Shown piece by piece: positions 62,940 to 64,000 of a stretch of 64,000 nt of DNA; positions within the stretch are counted from its first letter, which is position 1; every line of letters starts with the position of its first letter. The notes beneath the pieces are model-generated. The model had not been told where the DNA came from. It made no database searches and was given only the letters and a program-made list of their open reading frames with translations. This stretch comes from Rhynchopus sp. YZ270_cl-10 (taxonomy: Eukaryota; Euglenozoa; Diplonemea; Diplonemida; Diplonemidae). Made by a program: the position numbers and the translations under genes. Location: positions 443,567 through 507,566 of the forward strand of contig OZ037931.1 of assembly GCA_964035575.1 (NCBI GenBank), read 5' to 3'.

Positions 62940-64000
62940 TGTTCTACTCAAAATGGGAAAAACATTTTTTATATTTTGAAAGATTTTGCGCCGATCTTTC
63001 AAAAGAAGCAATAATCGAAAAGTTTTGTTCATCTGATATTTTTTTGGGTGCTGGAGGGAAGGCGGAGCTGCCACGGAAAATCATGTTTTTTGACCAACAC
63101 CCCCTAAAATATCCCTCCTAATACCACTAGGCTATTACTGGGGTTCTACTCATTTTCAGAAAACCATTTTTTTATATTTTGAAAGATTTTTAGCCGATCT
63201 TTCAAAATACGCCATCTAATAACACTTTTATGCATCTGGGTTTTCCTTGGATGCCGGGGAGCAGGAAAAAGTACGGGAAAAAGTCACTTTTCAGAGCCGC
63301 CATGTGATAAGAATTTTTCTAGTCGTTTTCGTGAAAACACTTTTTTTGTGTGGAAAGATTTCGCTCACATCTTTCAAAATACGCCAAAATCGAATACTTT
63401 TATGTATCTGTGATATCCTCGGATTTTGGTGTGATTTTACCACCAAAATCACGGGTTGTACGTTGCTAAGGTCGTAAGGCTAGTAGGGTTGATAAGTAGG
63501 GGTCTACTCACTTTCGTGAAAAGATTTTTGCATTTTTGGAAAGATTTGATGTCAAATCTGTCAAAAGAAGCAAGAATTGAAAACTTTTGTGCACCTGAGT
63601 GCACTTTGGAAGTCCGTGAGAACAACCACCAAAATCACTGTTTTTCTGACTATTCTTTGCCTTATTACCACCCAAAACACGTTATAAGCCGGGTTTTCAC
63701 TATTTTTTCGTATTTTAAGGTGCTTTTTTTGTGAAGTTTCGGCACACAGGGTAGTTCTGACCCATTCTGGGGGTGTTTCGGACCTGTAGGTGCCCAAAAA
63801 ACGTGAAAAAAATCACCTTTTTACGTTTGTAGTGGTGTTTCAGTGTAAATTGTTAGGGAAATCGATTTTTAGACATGCTGCTAACAGAGCTACACTCATC
63901 TAAGTTGGATTCTACTAGGACTTTTTGCTCGATTTTTTTTTCTTTGAAAAGATTTTGTGGTCAATCTTTCAAATAACGCCATTTTCGGACAGCAATAATT
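62940..64000. repeat. Diverged satellite of about 170-205 bp units
   Basis: Units share TTCTACTCA, then GAAAGATT, a short loop and ATCTTTCAAAA, then TCGAAAACTTTTGTGCATCTG or similar. The GAAAGATT start is at about 62978, 63181, 63353, 63539 and 63946. In each unit it can pair with the following ATCTTTC-type arm. The array runs to the window edge. Confidence 0.65.

Larger units (their letters stand above)
60278..64000. other. Right-hand spacer with elements and satellite
   Basis: No gene recognised on either strand. A (60864-60910); A, D and B (61091-61340); a hAT-like element (61491-61789); a hAT-like MITE with decamer array (61936-62152); C and A (62288-62375); D (62655-62690); C-like (62708-62745); module plus B (62785-62880); then a diverged satellite to the window end. 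Confidence 0.5.

Overview
The window is nuclear DNA of a unicellular eukaryote. It holds 15 intact protein genes and one rearranged pseudogene, separated by long spacers rich in oligo(T), oligo(A) and short repeats. Coding exons are GC-balanced and free of homopolymers; introns and spacers are the reverse. Introns are mostly short (54-162 bp when no element has landed in them) and nearly all start GTAT, usually GTATGT. Every gene lies on the + strand. Each gene whose 5' flank is visible has a pyrimidine tract ending in AG 2 to about 110 bases before its ATG. One-way gene order, upstream acceptor sites and ordinary cis-introns together suggest an euglenozoan (diplonemid- or euglenid-like) with spliced-leader trans-splicing. 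This lineage is an inference; no spliced-leader gene is in the window.

Layout. 1-3.4 kb: a GT-B glycosyltransferase and a ubiquitin-like/ankyrin protein. 5.6-13.9 kb: NOT1, scaffold of the CCR4-NOT deadenylase, in nine exons. 13.9-17.9 kb: a spacer with a 1.27-kb near-perfect palindrome. 17.9-20.8 kb: OST4 (43 aa, one intron) and a HAD-family protein. 23.1-28.4 kb: a kinesin motor joined to FHA, Roc GTPase and COR-like domains. 30-34.3 kb: two genes I do not recognise. 36.3-43.3 kb: a PX protein, an adenylation-carrier-ankyrin protein, a secreted SET-like protein and an enoyl-CoA isomerase. 45.6-60.3 kb: a tandem duplication whose unit is an astacin protease gene followed by an ARM-repeat/PPP phosphatase gene. 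The phosphatase gene is whole in the last unit, is a pseudogene with an internal 196-bp inversion in the middle, and is a short scrap before the first astacin. 60.3-64 kb: spacer with mobile-element debris and a diverged satellite.

The spacers and many introns carry two layers of repeats. Layer one is a set of roughly 45-60 bp elements (called A to E and G here) that fold as a hairpin, often with a C-GAGA-G loop, a 2-nt bulge and a TTCAA or TTATAAA tail between T tracts. Families differ in stem sequence but keep the pairing, and every copy I found is in the sense direction of the genes. Layer two is a range of non-autonomous terminal-inverted-repeat elements, several with clean target-site duplications and two with an empty site in the duplicated paralogue. 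I saw no retrovirus-like or Polinton-like element, no rRNA, no convincing tRNA and no CRISPR array. The genes form no single pathway; they look like neighbours in a polycistronic array.
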